Shown here in pieces: positions 7,933 through 15,591 of a stretch of 64,000 nucleotides of DNA. Under the pieces are notes generated by a model. It had not been told where the DNA came from. It saw only the letters and a list, made by a program, of their open reading frames with translations, and searched no databases. This stretch comes from Hymenobacter crusticola (GTDB taxonomy: Bacteria > Bacteroidota > Bacteroidia > Cytophagales > Hymenobacteraceae). The position numbers and the translations under genes are program-made. Position 1 is the stretch's first letter; each line of letters begins with the position of its first letter. The stretch lies in assembly GCF_002154225.1 (NCBI RefSeq), contig NZ_MTSE01000007.1, positions 124,001 through 188,000 on the forward strand, given 5' to 3'.

Positions 7933-9936
7933 ATGAGAATTGCCGGCGCTGCCCTCAACCAAATTCCTTTTGATTGGCAAAATAACCTTCGCAACATCGA
8001 GGAGGCCATCAAGCAAGCCAAAGCGCAAGGCGTGGAGCTGCTCTGTCTGCCCGAACTGTGTCTGACGGGCTACAATTGTGAGGACCTGTTCCTGAGCGAT
8101 TGGCTACCCGAAGCGGCGTTAGCGCATTTGCAACAGATTCGACCCTGGACGCAAGGCATTCTAGTGTGCGTGGGGTTGCCAGTGCGCCTCCATGGCCGTA
8201 CCTACAATACCGCCTGCGTGCTGCGCGACGGCGAGATACTCGGTTTTGCGGCCAAGCAGTTTCTGGCCAACGACGGTGTACACTACGAACCTAGGTTCTT
8301 TGTGTCGTGGAAAGCCGGCACAACGGCTCAGTTCACCTGGGAAGGGGAGGAATACACCATCGGTGACCTCGTGTTTGAGCATAAAGGCGTGAAGTTTGGC
8401 TTTGAAATCTGCGAGGATGCGTGGCGCCCAGCTGCCGATCGGCCAGCGGGCCGCCTGATACCGCGCGGGGTGCAGCTCATCGTCAACCCATCGGCTAGCC
8501 ACTTTGCCATGAGCAAAACCGACCAGCGCTACCATATTGTGCTGGAGGCTTCGCGTGACTACCGTTGCACCTATCTCTACGCCAACCTGCTTGGCAACGA
8601 GTCCGGCCGCACGATTTACGACGGTGAAATTCTAGTGGCGCGCAATGGCCACCTGATTACCCGCAACCAGCTTATGAGCTTTAAGGAGGTAGACCTAGAG
8701 TGCACCGACGTGGACTTTGAGGTCGACTTGCCTATTGCCGAAGAAATCACGCCGCTTCCTACCCCCGACGAATACCGCGAGCTAAATCAAGCCTTGAGCC
8801 TAGGGCTGTTCGACTACTTGCGCAAAGCACACAGCCGAGGCTTCGTCTTATCGCTCAGCGGGGGTGCTGACTCTTGCATGTGTGCAGTGTCGGTGGCAGA
8901 GATGGTGCGCCTAGGCGTGGCAGAGCTAGGAGCGGCCGAATTTATGCGCCGTTCGGGCTGCTTTTCGGCAGAGGACATCACGAACCTGGCGGGCGAAGTA
9001 GACGCAGGCTTTGCCAAAGTGCTGAACCGCGAAAACAGCGGCAGCCAACCTAGCGCAGCGGCGCCTGGTACCGCTCAGGTAACGCAGGAGGCAGTGGGGC
9101 GTACTGCTACGCAACCGCCCCAAGCTGCCCAGTTTGCTACCGCCAACAAACCGCTAGTGGAACGCCTGCTGACGTGCGCCTACCAAGGCACTGTCAACTC
9201 TTCGGATGATACCTACTTGTCGGCCAAGGAGCTAGCCGATTCGATAGGGGCCGTGTTCTTCGACTGGACCATCGACGATGAGGTGAAGGGCTACGTAGGC
9301 AAGATCGAGCACGCCTTGGGCCGACCGCTAACCTGGCAAACCGACGATCTAGCTTTGCAAAACATTCAGGCGCGGGTACGCGCCCCCGGTATTTGGCTTG
9401 TCGCCAACGTGAAAAACTGCCTGCTGATCACCACGTCCAACCGCTCAGAAGCCTCCGTCGGCTACTGCACCATGGACGGCGACACGGCCGGTAGTATTTC
9501 GCCCATTGCGGGAGTCGATAAGTATTTTGTGAAGCTGTGGCTGCGTTGGGCGCAGCAGGAGCTAGGGTACTTGGCTTTGGCGCGGGTAAACAACTTGGAG
9601 CCTACGGCTGAACTGCGCCCCTTGGAAGAAAAGCAAACCGACGAGCGCGACTTGATGCCGTACCCCATGCTTAACCACATCGAGCGTCTCGCTTTCTACA
9701 ACCGCCTGAGCCCGCAACAAACGCTGGCTACACTGGTAGAAGAAAATCCGAACACCGACTCGGAGTTGCTCAAAACGTACGTGAAGCGCTTTTACTCGCT
9801 GTGGTCCCGCAATCAATGGAAACGCGAGCGGTACGCTCCCTCTTTCCACCTCGACGATTACAACGTGGATCCGCGCTCTTGGCTGCGTTTCCCGATCTTG
9901 AGCGGTGGCTACCACGAGGAGCTAAATGCACTTTAA
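7933..9936 (+). CDS. nadE: Glutamine-dependent NAD+ synthetase
   Basis: Makes NAD+ from nicotinate adenine dinucleotide using glutamine and ATP. The N-terminal nitrilase-type glutaminase domain shows Glu41 (LPEL), a Lys in AKQFLAND and Cys160 (EICEDAW). The C-terminal synthetase domain has the ATP motif SGGADS starting at Ser309. The product is 667 residues from ATG 7933 (MRIAGAALNQIPFDW); the frame is open to 7861 but that extension is unconserved. A low-complexity insert rich in Ala, Gln, Thr and Pro lies at about residues 370-405, between the first synthetase helices and the LTCAYQGTVNSS segment. A weak hairpin (9941-9972) and a strong palindromic repeat follow the gene. Confidence 0.95.
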   Translation: MRIAGAALNQIPFDWQNNLRNIEEAIKQAKAQGVELLCLPELCLTGYNCEDLFLSDWLPEAALAHLQQIRPWTQGILVCVGLPVRLHGRTYNTACVLRDGEILGFAAKQFLANDGVHYEPRFFVSWKAGTTAQFTWEGEEYTIGDLVFEHKGVKFGFEICEDAWRPAADRPAGRLIPRGVQLIVNPSASHFAMSKTDQRYHIVLEASRDYRCTYLYANLLGNESGRTIYDGEILVARNGHLITRNQLMSFKEVDLECTDVDFEVDLPIAEEITPLPTPDEYRELNQALSLGLFDYLRKAHSRGFVLSLSGGADSCMCAVSVAEMVRLGVAELGAAEFMRRSGCFSAEDITNLAGEVDAGFAKVLNRENSGSQPSAAAPGTAQVTQEAVGRTATQPPQAAQFATANKPLVERLLTCAYQGTVNSSDDTYLSAKELADSIGAVFFDWTIDDEVKGYVGKIEHALGRPLTWQTDDLALQNIQARVRAPGIWLVANVKNCLLITTSNRSEASVGYCTMDGDTAGSISPIAGVDKYFVKLWLRWAQQELGYLALARVNNLEPTAELRPLEEKQTDERDLMPYPMLNHIERLAFYNRLSPQQTLATLVEENPNTDSELLKTYVKRFYSLWSRNQWKRERYAPSFHLDDYNVDPRSWLRFPILSGGYHEELNAL

Positions 9937-9993
9937 CGATTAAGTGCTTTTCGAAGCTAGAAAAGCATTTTAATAGACGTGGTCGTAGCATAT

Positions 9994-10065
9994 AAATCCG
10001 TTCTGCGAGGAGCAACGCAAGTTCTGATACCCAGATACTCGCGTTGCTCCTCGCAGAACGGATTT
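9994..10065. repeat. Perfect 25-bp inverted repeat with 22-base loop
   Basis: Bases 9994-10018 are the exact reverse complement of 10041-10065. The arm carries TTCTGCGAGGAGCAACGC. It lies between nadE and lgt, lacks a following T-tract, and looks like a REP- or MITE-like mobile palindrome more than a terminator. Only one copy is in the window. Confidence 0.85.
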
Positions 10066-10123
10066 TCGCGTTCCTGAATATGTACCTTAGCAGGCGCGGC
10101 TGCGCGTCGCACGTACATTCCAT

Positions 10124-10131
10124 TACCTTTG
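10124..10131 (+). promoter_or_regulatory. -7 promoter box for lgt
   Basis: TACCTTTG matches TAnnTTTG exactly and lies 25 bases upstream of the lgt ATG. No clear -33 TTG was found. Confidence 0.5.
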
Positions 10132-10156
10132 CGCTACTTCTTAACGCTCTGCGCTC

Positions 10157-11047
10157 ATGCTTTCTTTCTTGGCTTATATCACCTGGACTGCCTCACCGAT
10201 CATCGCTAAGCTAGGCCCCCTTACGCTGCGCTGGTACGGGCTGCTGTTTATGTCGGGCTTTGTAATTGGCACCTTCGTGCTAACCCACATCTACAAATCA
10301 GAGCGCGTGTCGCCGCGGTGGGTCGACGTTATTACGGTGTATATGCTGATCGGGACGGTGGTAGGAGCACGGCTCGGCCACTGCCTATTCTACGACCCCG
10401 ATTATTACTTAGCGCATCCGCTTGATATTCTCAAAATCTGGGAAGGGGGCTTGGCTAGCCACGGTGCTACCCTCGGTATCTTGTTGGCGGTGTGGCTATT
10501 CTCACGAAACAACAAATTTGATTACCTCTGGACGCTCGACCGCATCGTGATTGTTGTGGCCTCGGGCGGTGCTATGATCCGCCTGGGTAACCTGTTCAAT
10601 TCGGAAATCATCGGTCGTCAGACGGATGTGCCGTGGGCCTTCAAGTTTGCGCGCTACAACGAAATTCACCACGAGCTAACCACCATTCCAAACGAGCTGC
10701 GCCACCCTACGCAGATTTATGAAGCACTTTTTTGCGTGTTTCTCTTCATCTTGCTTTACGGCATGTGGAACCGTACGAAAGAGAAAACACCACGCGGACT
10801 GCTGTTCGGATTGTTCGTCGTGCTGCTGTTTACCTTCCGTTTTCTGGTAGAATTCTTAAAAGAAAACCAGGTTGACTTCGAAAATCGGTTGCCGCTGAAT
10901 ATGGGCCAATTGCTTAGCATCCCCCTTATTTTCGTCGGTATTTGGGTAGTGCTGAAAGCCGGTAAGTGGCCCGGCAATCCATTTGGCTACGCGCCCCGCG
11001 ACCTAGGCGAGGAAACTACTAACAACCCCGCCGTCAAGGTGAAATAA
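10157..11047 (+). CDS. lgt: Prolipoprotein diacylglyceryl transferase
   Basis: Transfers diacylglycerol from phosphatidylglycerol to the lipobox cysteine of prolipoproteins in the inner membrane. The 296-residue product has about seven membrane segments. It shows the GxxRxGNxxNSE signature (SGGAMIRLGNLFNSEIIG, near residues 135-152), the H-x-G motif region (GLASHGATLG) and the C-terminal RFLVEFLKENQ segment. The many lipoproteins in this window are its predicted substrates. A strong bidirectional terminator follows. Confidence 0.96.
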   Translation: MLSFLAYITWTASPIIAKLGPLTLRWYGLLFMSGFVIGTFVLTHIYKSERVSPRWVDVITVYMLIGTVVGARLGHCLFYDPDYYLAHPLDILKIWEGGLASHGATLGILLAVWLFSRNNKFDYLWTLDRIVIVVASGGAMIRLGNLFNSEIIGRQTDVPWAFKFARYNEIHHELTTIPNELRHPTQIYEALFCVFLFILLYGMWNRTKEKTPRGLLFGLFVVLLFTFRFLVEFLKENQVDFENRLPLNMGQLLSIPLIFVGIWVVLKAGKWPGNPFGYAPRDLGEETTNNPAVKVK

Positions 11048-11050
11048 TTT

Positions 11051-11089
11051 CAACAAAAAAGGCCCGCCGAAAGCGGGCCTTTTTTGTTG
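11051..11089. terminator. Bidirectional terminator between lgt and the beta-propeller lipoprotein gene
   Basis: A 17-bp perfect stem (GC-rich core GGCCCGC flanked by A and T runs) with a 5-base loop separates two convergent genes. T-tracts exist on both strands. Confidence 0.9.
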
Positions 11090-11103
11090 AACCTAGCTAT
11101 CAG

Positions 11104-12030
11104 CTACAGCTTATACTGGTACAAGCTACCTTGCTCCGTGCTGATAATCAGCGTCTGGTTATCGGTGAATACCAAGCCTTCGGTCTGGCCGGCGCCACCT
11201 AGGTCGATTCTGCGCGGCGTGGCTTTGAAGATGGCGTTCAGGTCGTTGCCTTCTAGAATGAATAATTCTTCGCGCCCAAGCAACGCTAAGCGCTTGCCAT
11301 CAGGGCTCAGGTTTGCATCTGTCACTTCGCCTGGAATAGCTAGCTTGGCAATCAACTTAGCCGTTTGTTGCCCTGGTTGATCGTTGAGCGTGTACACTTT
11401 ACTAGTAGATTGTTGGGCGCGGTCTTTCGTAAATAAGTACAGCTTGCCAGCGTGCCAGATCGAGGCTTCGCAGTCGAAGTTTCGGTTCTCTTTCTTCGGA
11501 GGAAAATCCGTTTGGTCGGCGTAAGAAAACGGGATTTGGCTAACCTGTTGTGGCGCGGCAGGGTTAAGACGGTAGACGACCAGGTTTTTCCGGCTGTTGT
11601 TGTTATTACCGGCATCTACCACGTACAGATTGCCTTTATCATCCTTGGCGAGGCTTTCCCAGTCATGGTTGGCTACAGGCAAGTTTATCTCTTGGAGCAG
11701 GTTGCCCTTCAAATCGACCTTGTACAATGTGGGCGAATTGCCGGCATCAGCGTTCGTGTAAAACGTGCCGGGTTGATCAGCTAGAGCTAGGCTTGAGCTT
11801 TCGGGCACCTTCGATATGACAGCTAGCTTGCTCAGGCCCGGTATCGCAGCATCAATGAAGCGGTTTTCCAAGGTGTCTTCCTTGTTCTTCTTTCCCTTTT
11901 TACCGTCCTTCTTACCACCTTTTTTCGATTCCTTATGGGTTTTGGCGGTAGGGTCATCGCTTTGCGCTTGGGAACAGCTACTGTTGCTCAATACGCCTAG
12001 CAAGGTAGTAAGTACGAGAAGGGTACGCAT
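11104..12030 (-). CDS. Beta-propeller lipoprotein (SdiA-regulated/YncE-like fold)
   Basis: A 308-residue protein with a lipoprotein signal peptide ending at SNSSC (Cys about residue 19). A strikingly basic linker follows at about residues 30-50, made almost only of Lys and Gly, and then a propeller-like domain. Repeated motifs of the type D-x-x-G-N-L (VDLKGNLLQEI, DDKGNLYVVDAGNN, SPDGKRLALL) and HDWESLA are typical of propeller proteins that bind extracytoplasmic ligands or phosphoesters. It resembles the SdiA-regulated family, but the substrate cannot be told. The Lys-rich spacer may contact the negatively charged envelope or nucleic acid. Confidence 0.7.
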   Translation of the reverse strand: MRTLLVLTTLLGVLSNSSCSQAQSDDPTAKTHKESKKGGKKDGKKGKKNKEDTLENRFIDAAIPGLSKLAVISKVPESSSLALADQPGTFYTNADAGNSPTLYKVDLKGNLLQEINLPVANHDWESLAKDDKGNLYVVDAGNNNNSRKNLVVYRLNPAAPQQVSQIPFSYADQTDFPPKKENRNFDCEASIWHAGKLYLFTKDRAQQSTSKVYTLNDQPGQQTAKLIAKLAIPGEVTDANLSPDGKRLALLGREELFILEGNDLNAIFKATPRRIDLGGAGQTEGLVFTDNQTLIISTEQGSLYQYKL

Positions 12031-12118
12031 TAGGTAATCAGCTATTTACATGAAAAAAGCTGCGCCGAACTAGTAGTTTGGGCAGCTACAGGTACCAGCT
12101 TATACGAGGCTTACGCGC

Positions 12119-12340
12119 TTAAGGTACAGGATCATAGCCGTGCCCGCCCCAGGGGTGGCACCGGCCAATGCGTCGCAACGCCAGCCAGCCACCCCGCCAC
12201 GGACCATGTTTTTGCACCGCCTGGGCTGCATACGCCGAGCACGTTGGCTGGTAGCGGCAGCTAGCCGGTGTCAGAGGCGAAATCAGATGCTGATAGACCC
12301 AAATCAGGCCAAGTAGAAGCTGGCGAAAAAGGAAATGCAT
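12119..12340 (-). CDS. yidD: Membrane protein insertion efficiency factor YidD
   Basis: A 73-residue protein with the family's conserved core: I-W-x-Y-Q-x-x-I-S-P near residue 13, then [11 protein letters not shown] with the paired cysteines, and [15 protein letters not shown]. It helps YidC and Sec insert membrane proteins. In many bacteria it sits beside rpmH, rnpA and yidC; here it stands alone. Family length is 70-90 residues, so it is complete. Confidence 0.95.
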   Translation of the reverse strand: MHFLFRQLLLGLIWVYQHLISPLTPASCRYQPTCSAYAAQAVQKHGPWRGGWLALRRIGRCHPWGGHGYDPVP

Positions 12341-12561
12341 GCGCTAAAATAAAAGCGTAGAATCTTTGGTAAGGGAGAAGCGGATGATTAGAGCGATTTA
12401 GAATAAAAGATAGTTTTCGGCATACTTGTTGGGTTTTTTATAAAATATTTCCAAGGTATATCAATTACGTGTCGCCAGCTAGGTGGCACAAATTAGGCAA
12501 GCAGTAAAAGCAACAAGGTTGCGGTGCTTCTTGCGCAAGCGCTATTCGATAAGCAGTATTT

Positions 12562-13422
12562 ATGAGGAAACTATACCCTGGGTTAATTAGTGCATTATGG
12601 CTAGGCGGTACTACTTGCGCATTAGCGCAAGGTAGCGGTCCTGGTGTGCGTGGCGCCCGTGCGGCGGCTTTGGGTAATGCTTCCGTAACGCTACATGATG
12701 TGTGGTCGGTAGGCAATAACGTGGCTGGCCTAGGGCAAGTAACGCGAAAAAGCATTGGCTTCTATGCTGCCAATCAGTTTGTGCTACGTGCGCTCAACTC
12801 GACAGCTCTGGCCGTGGTACTGCCCATCGGTGCAGTAGCCGAAACCGATACCAAAGCAAAGAACGGCGTGCTTGGGTTTGAAGCCCAGCGCTTTGGCGAC
12901 AAGCTCTATGCCGAGCAACGCCTCGGGGCAGGCTATGGCTACCGGGGCGGGCAAGTAAGCGTAGGCGTGCGCGCCGATTTGTTGCAGCTTAGTATCGAGG
13001 GGCTCGGAAGCCGCCGGGCAGTAGCGCTGTCGCTAGGGGGACAAGCAGAGGTAGTGCCGCAGCGGCTGATATTCGGGGCGTATTTGTACAACTTAAACCA
13101 AGCTAAGCTAGCTAGGTATGAAGACGAACGAGTGCCTACGGTACTCAAGGCTGGGCTATCTTACCGGCCTTCTAAGAAGCTCCTGCTCAACGTGGAAACC
13201 GAAAAAAGCGTGGAGCAGGAGGTGAACTTGAAAGCCGGGCTGGAATACCACGTCATCGAGGCCTTGTCGCTGCGGGCCGGGTTAGCCACTCTCACCGAGC
13301 AGACAACCGCAGGGCTAGGTTTCGTAGCCGGCCGTTTTCAAATTGACTACGCAGCTGCTTGGCAAACAGCTCTGGGGCTAAGTCAACACGTCGGGCTCAG
13401 CTTTCAGACGGGGACCAAATGA
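12562..13422 (+). CDS. Outer-membrane beta-barrel protein (PorV/PorQ-like)
   Basis: A 286-residue protein with a signal peptide ending ALAQG near residue 23. The mature start G-V-R-G-A-R-A-A-A-L-G-N-A-S-V-T-L, followed by alternating hydrophobic strands to a terminal strand (HVGLSFQTG), resembles small FadL/PorV-type barrels of Bacteroidota. Its stop codon overlaps the ATG of the next gene (ATGA at 13419-13422), so the two are translationally coupled. PorV-like proteins act in T9SS cargo release, but sequence similarity here is only structural, so a T9SS role is a guess. Confidence 0.65.
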   Translation: MRKLYPGLISALWLGGTTCALAQGSGPGVRGARAAALGNASVTLHDVWSVGNNVAGLGQVTRKSIGFYAANQFVLRALNSTALAVVLPIGAVAETDTKAKNGVLGFEAQRFGDKLYAEQRLGAGYGYRGGQVSVGVRADLLQLSIEGLGSRRAVALSLGGQAEVVPQRLIFGAYLYNLNQAKLARYEDERVPTVLKAGLSYRPSKKLLLNVETEKSVEQEVNLKAGLEYHVIEALSLRAGLATLTEQTTAGLGFVAGRFQIDYAAAWQTALGLSQHVGLSFQTGTK

Positions 13423-15554
13423 AGGCTTGGTTGAAAAGCGCCGGTCGATGCTACGCGGTGCTGGGGCTGCTGTTGAGCCTAGCTTGGCCGCTGCAAGCGC
13501 AAGAGTATGTGCGCCCACCCCTCGACGTAGATCGGCTGGTGCAGGAGCTGTTCGCCGAAATGCAAAGCGACCAAATGCCATACGAAGATTTGTATGAAAC
13601 GCTGCTACAATACTACCAGACCCCGCTCAACCTGAATACCGCCAGTCGCGAAGAACTGCGCGCGCTGCTATTGCTCTCCGAATCTCAGATTTCAGCGTTG
13701 TTGGCGCATCGGCAAAAGCACGGCGCGCTGCTAAGCCTGTATGAGTTGCAAAGCATTCAGGGATTTGATGTGCGCTCTATTTACCGGGTAGCTCCTTTCG
13801 TGACGGTGCAGACCAGCAGCCCAAACCTAGCCCGTGGTCCGTTGTGGCAGCGCTTGTTGCGCCAAGACAACAATGCCCTATTCGTGCGCTACGAACGCGT
13901 GCTGCAGCAGCGCAAGGGTTATACTGCTCCTGATACCACGAGCCGGGGCCTCACCAGCCGCTACCTAGGTTCGCCGGATAAGCTGCTGGTGCGCTACCGC
14001 GTGAGCCAAGCCCACGACTTCAGCTTTGGCGTGACGGCCGAGAAAGATGCCGGAGAACAGCTGCGTTGGAATGGTACTGCCGGGCAATACGGCGCTGACT
14101 TTTACTCGGCACACCTCGTGGTGCAGGAACGCGGCCAACTCAAAACTTTGGCCATCGGCGACTACCAACTCCAGTTCGGACAAGGCTTACTGCTTTCATC
14201 CGGCTTGCAAGTGGGCAAAGGAGGCGAAACCATTACCAGCATTCGGCGCAGCAGCCTAGGTGTGCGACCGTACTCATCGGTGCTGGAAAATACCTTTTTT
14301 CGAGGGTTAGCTTCGACCGTAGCCGTGAGCAAAACAGTCCGAGCGACGAGTTTCTTCTCGCTTAAGAACGTGGATGCCAACCACCAAAGCAGCGGCGACT
14401 CACTAGCGCAGTTCGATGAGTATTCGTCGGGCGTGCTGCTCACGGGGCTGCACCGCACCGCGACGGAACTAGCAAACCGGCATCGGATGCGCGAAATGAT
14501 CAGCGGTGGCAACCTAACCTACACGAGTCGAGGCGGTAATTTCTCCGCGGGCAGCACCCTGGTTGATACGCGCTACGGCATGGCTATTCAGAAGCGGCCT
14601 GAGTTATACAATCGGTATGCGTTTCGGGGCACGCATAACGTAGCGCTGGGTTTGAACTACAGCTACTTGGTGCGCAACGTGCTGCTGTTTGGCGAAACGG
14701 CCCGCTCCAGCGGCGGTGGCCTAGGTACCGTAAATGGCCTGTTGGCAACACTGGCACCCAACGTGGATGCCTCCGTCCTATATCGGCACTACGCCCGCAA
14801 CTTCCATACTTTCTACGGAAACGCGCTTGGTGAAAATTCGCGCAACATCAATGAGAGTGGCCTTTACCTAGGTTTAAAAGTGCGGCCCATGGCCCGTTGG
14901 GAGCTAGCCGCCTACTACGACCAGTTTCGCTTTCCGTGGTTGAAGTACCAGGTGAGCGCACCCTCGGTGGGGCACGACTGGCTGCTACGGCTAGCGTTTA
15001 CGCCCACCAAAACCAGCCTGCTCTATGCGCAGCTGCGTGGCCGAGTGAAAGCCTACGACGCCGACCCCGCGCCCGGCCAAGCCGTGCGACCGATGCCAAT
15101 GCCCGTGGCCACGGTGCGCCATAGCCTCTTGCTATTCTACGATGCCAATCCGACGCCCGTGCTGAGTTTGCGCACGCGGGTGCAAGGCTCACGATATCAG
15201 GAAGGCAATGGCGCAAGGCGCACCGGCTTTGTGCTAGCTCAGGATGCCATTGTGCACGTGACCTCCCGGGTGCGGCTGAGCGGGCGCTATGCCCTCTTCG
15301 ACACCGATGATTATGACACGCGTCAGTATGCCTTCGAGCAAGATGTACTTTATGCTTTCTCGGTGCCGCCGCTCTATGGCCAAGGCACCCGCGTCTACAC
15401 GTTGGCCGAAATCCGTTGCACCAACCACCTCACCCTATGGGTGCGCTACGCCGAAACCCATTATCGGTATCAGCAAACCATAAGCTCCGGTTTGGAGGAA
15501 ATTGAAGGGGCGCGCCGCTCCGAAGTAAAGGCGCAGGTGCGTTACCGATTTTAA
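13419..15554 (+). CDS. Envelope protein with ComEA-like helix-hairpin-helix domain and predicted beta-barrel
   Basis: A 711-residue secreted protein with signal peptide MKAWLKSAGRCYAVLGLLL ending PLQAQ. A helix-hairpin-helix domain follows at about residues 65-135 (LNLNTASREELRALLLL, then LLSLYELQSIQGFD), the fold used by ComEA to bind DNA. The remaining 550 residues alternate short amphipathic strands and finish YRF, a typical outer-membrane barrel ending. The combination is widespread in Bacteroidota but functionally uncharacterised. I chose ATG 13419, which overlaps the stop of the upstream barrel gene, over the in-frame start at 13359 because it begins directly at the signal peptide. Confidence 0.75.
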   Translation: MKAWLKSAGRCYAVLGLLLSLAWPLQAQEYVRPPLDVDRLVQELFAEMQSDQMPYEDLYETLLQYYQTPLNLNTASREELRALLLLSESQISALLAHRQKHGALLSLYELQSIQGFDVRSIYRVAPFVTVQTSSPNLARGPLWQRLLRQDNNALFVRYERVLQQRKGYTAPDTTSRGLTSRYLGSPDKLLVRYRVSQAHDFSFGVTAEKDAGEQLRWNGTAGQYGADFYSAHLVVQERGQLKTLAIGDYQLQFGQGLLLSSGLQVGKGGETITSIRRSSLGVRPYSSVLENTFFRGLASTVAVSKTVRATSFFSLKNVDANHQSSGDSLAQFDEYSSGVLLTGLHRTATELANRHRMREMISGGNLTYTSRGGNFSAGSTLVDTRYGMAIQKRPELYNRYAFRGTHNVALGLNYSYLVRNVLLFGETARSSGGGLGTVNGLLATLAPNVDASVLYRHYARNFHTFYGNALGENSRNINESGLYLGLKVRPMARWELAAYYDQFRFPWLKYQVSAPSVGHDWLLRLAFTPTKTSLLYAQLRGRVKAYDADPAPGQAVRPMPMPVATVRHSLLLFYDANPTPVLSLRTRVQGSRYQEGNGARRTGFVLAQDAIVHVTSRVRLSGRYALFDTDDYDTRQYAFEQDVLYAFSVPPLYGQGTRVYTLAEIRCTNHLTLWVRYAETHYRYQQTISSGLEEIEGARRSEVKAQVRYRF

Positions 15555-15591
15555 GGAAACCTATAGATTCTGAGGTCGCTATCGAAGTTCG

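Noticed and set aside
9941-9972. Hairpin after nadE as a strong terminator
   Set aside because: The stem has a G-U pair and only a short T-run; it is noted in the nadE entry but not listed as a terminator.
11452-12037. Two plus-strand frames opposite the beta-propeller gene
   Set aside because: They are shadows of a well-supported minus-strand gene; the Lys-rich linker makes a repetitive antisense peptide.
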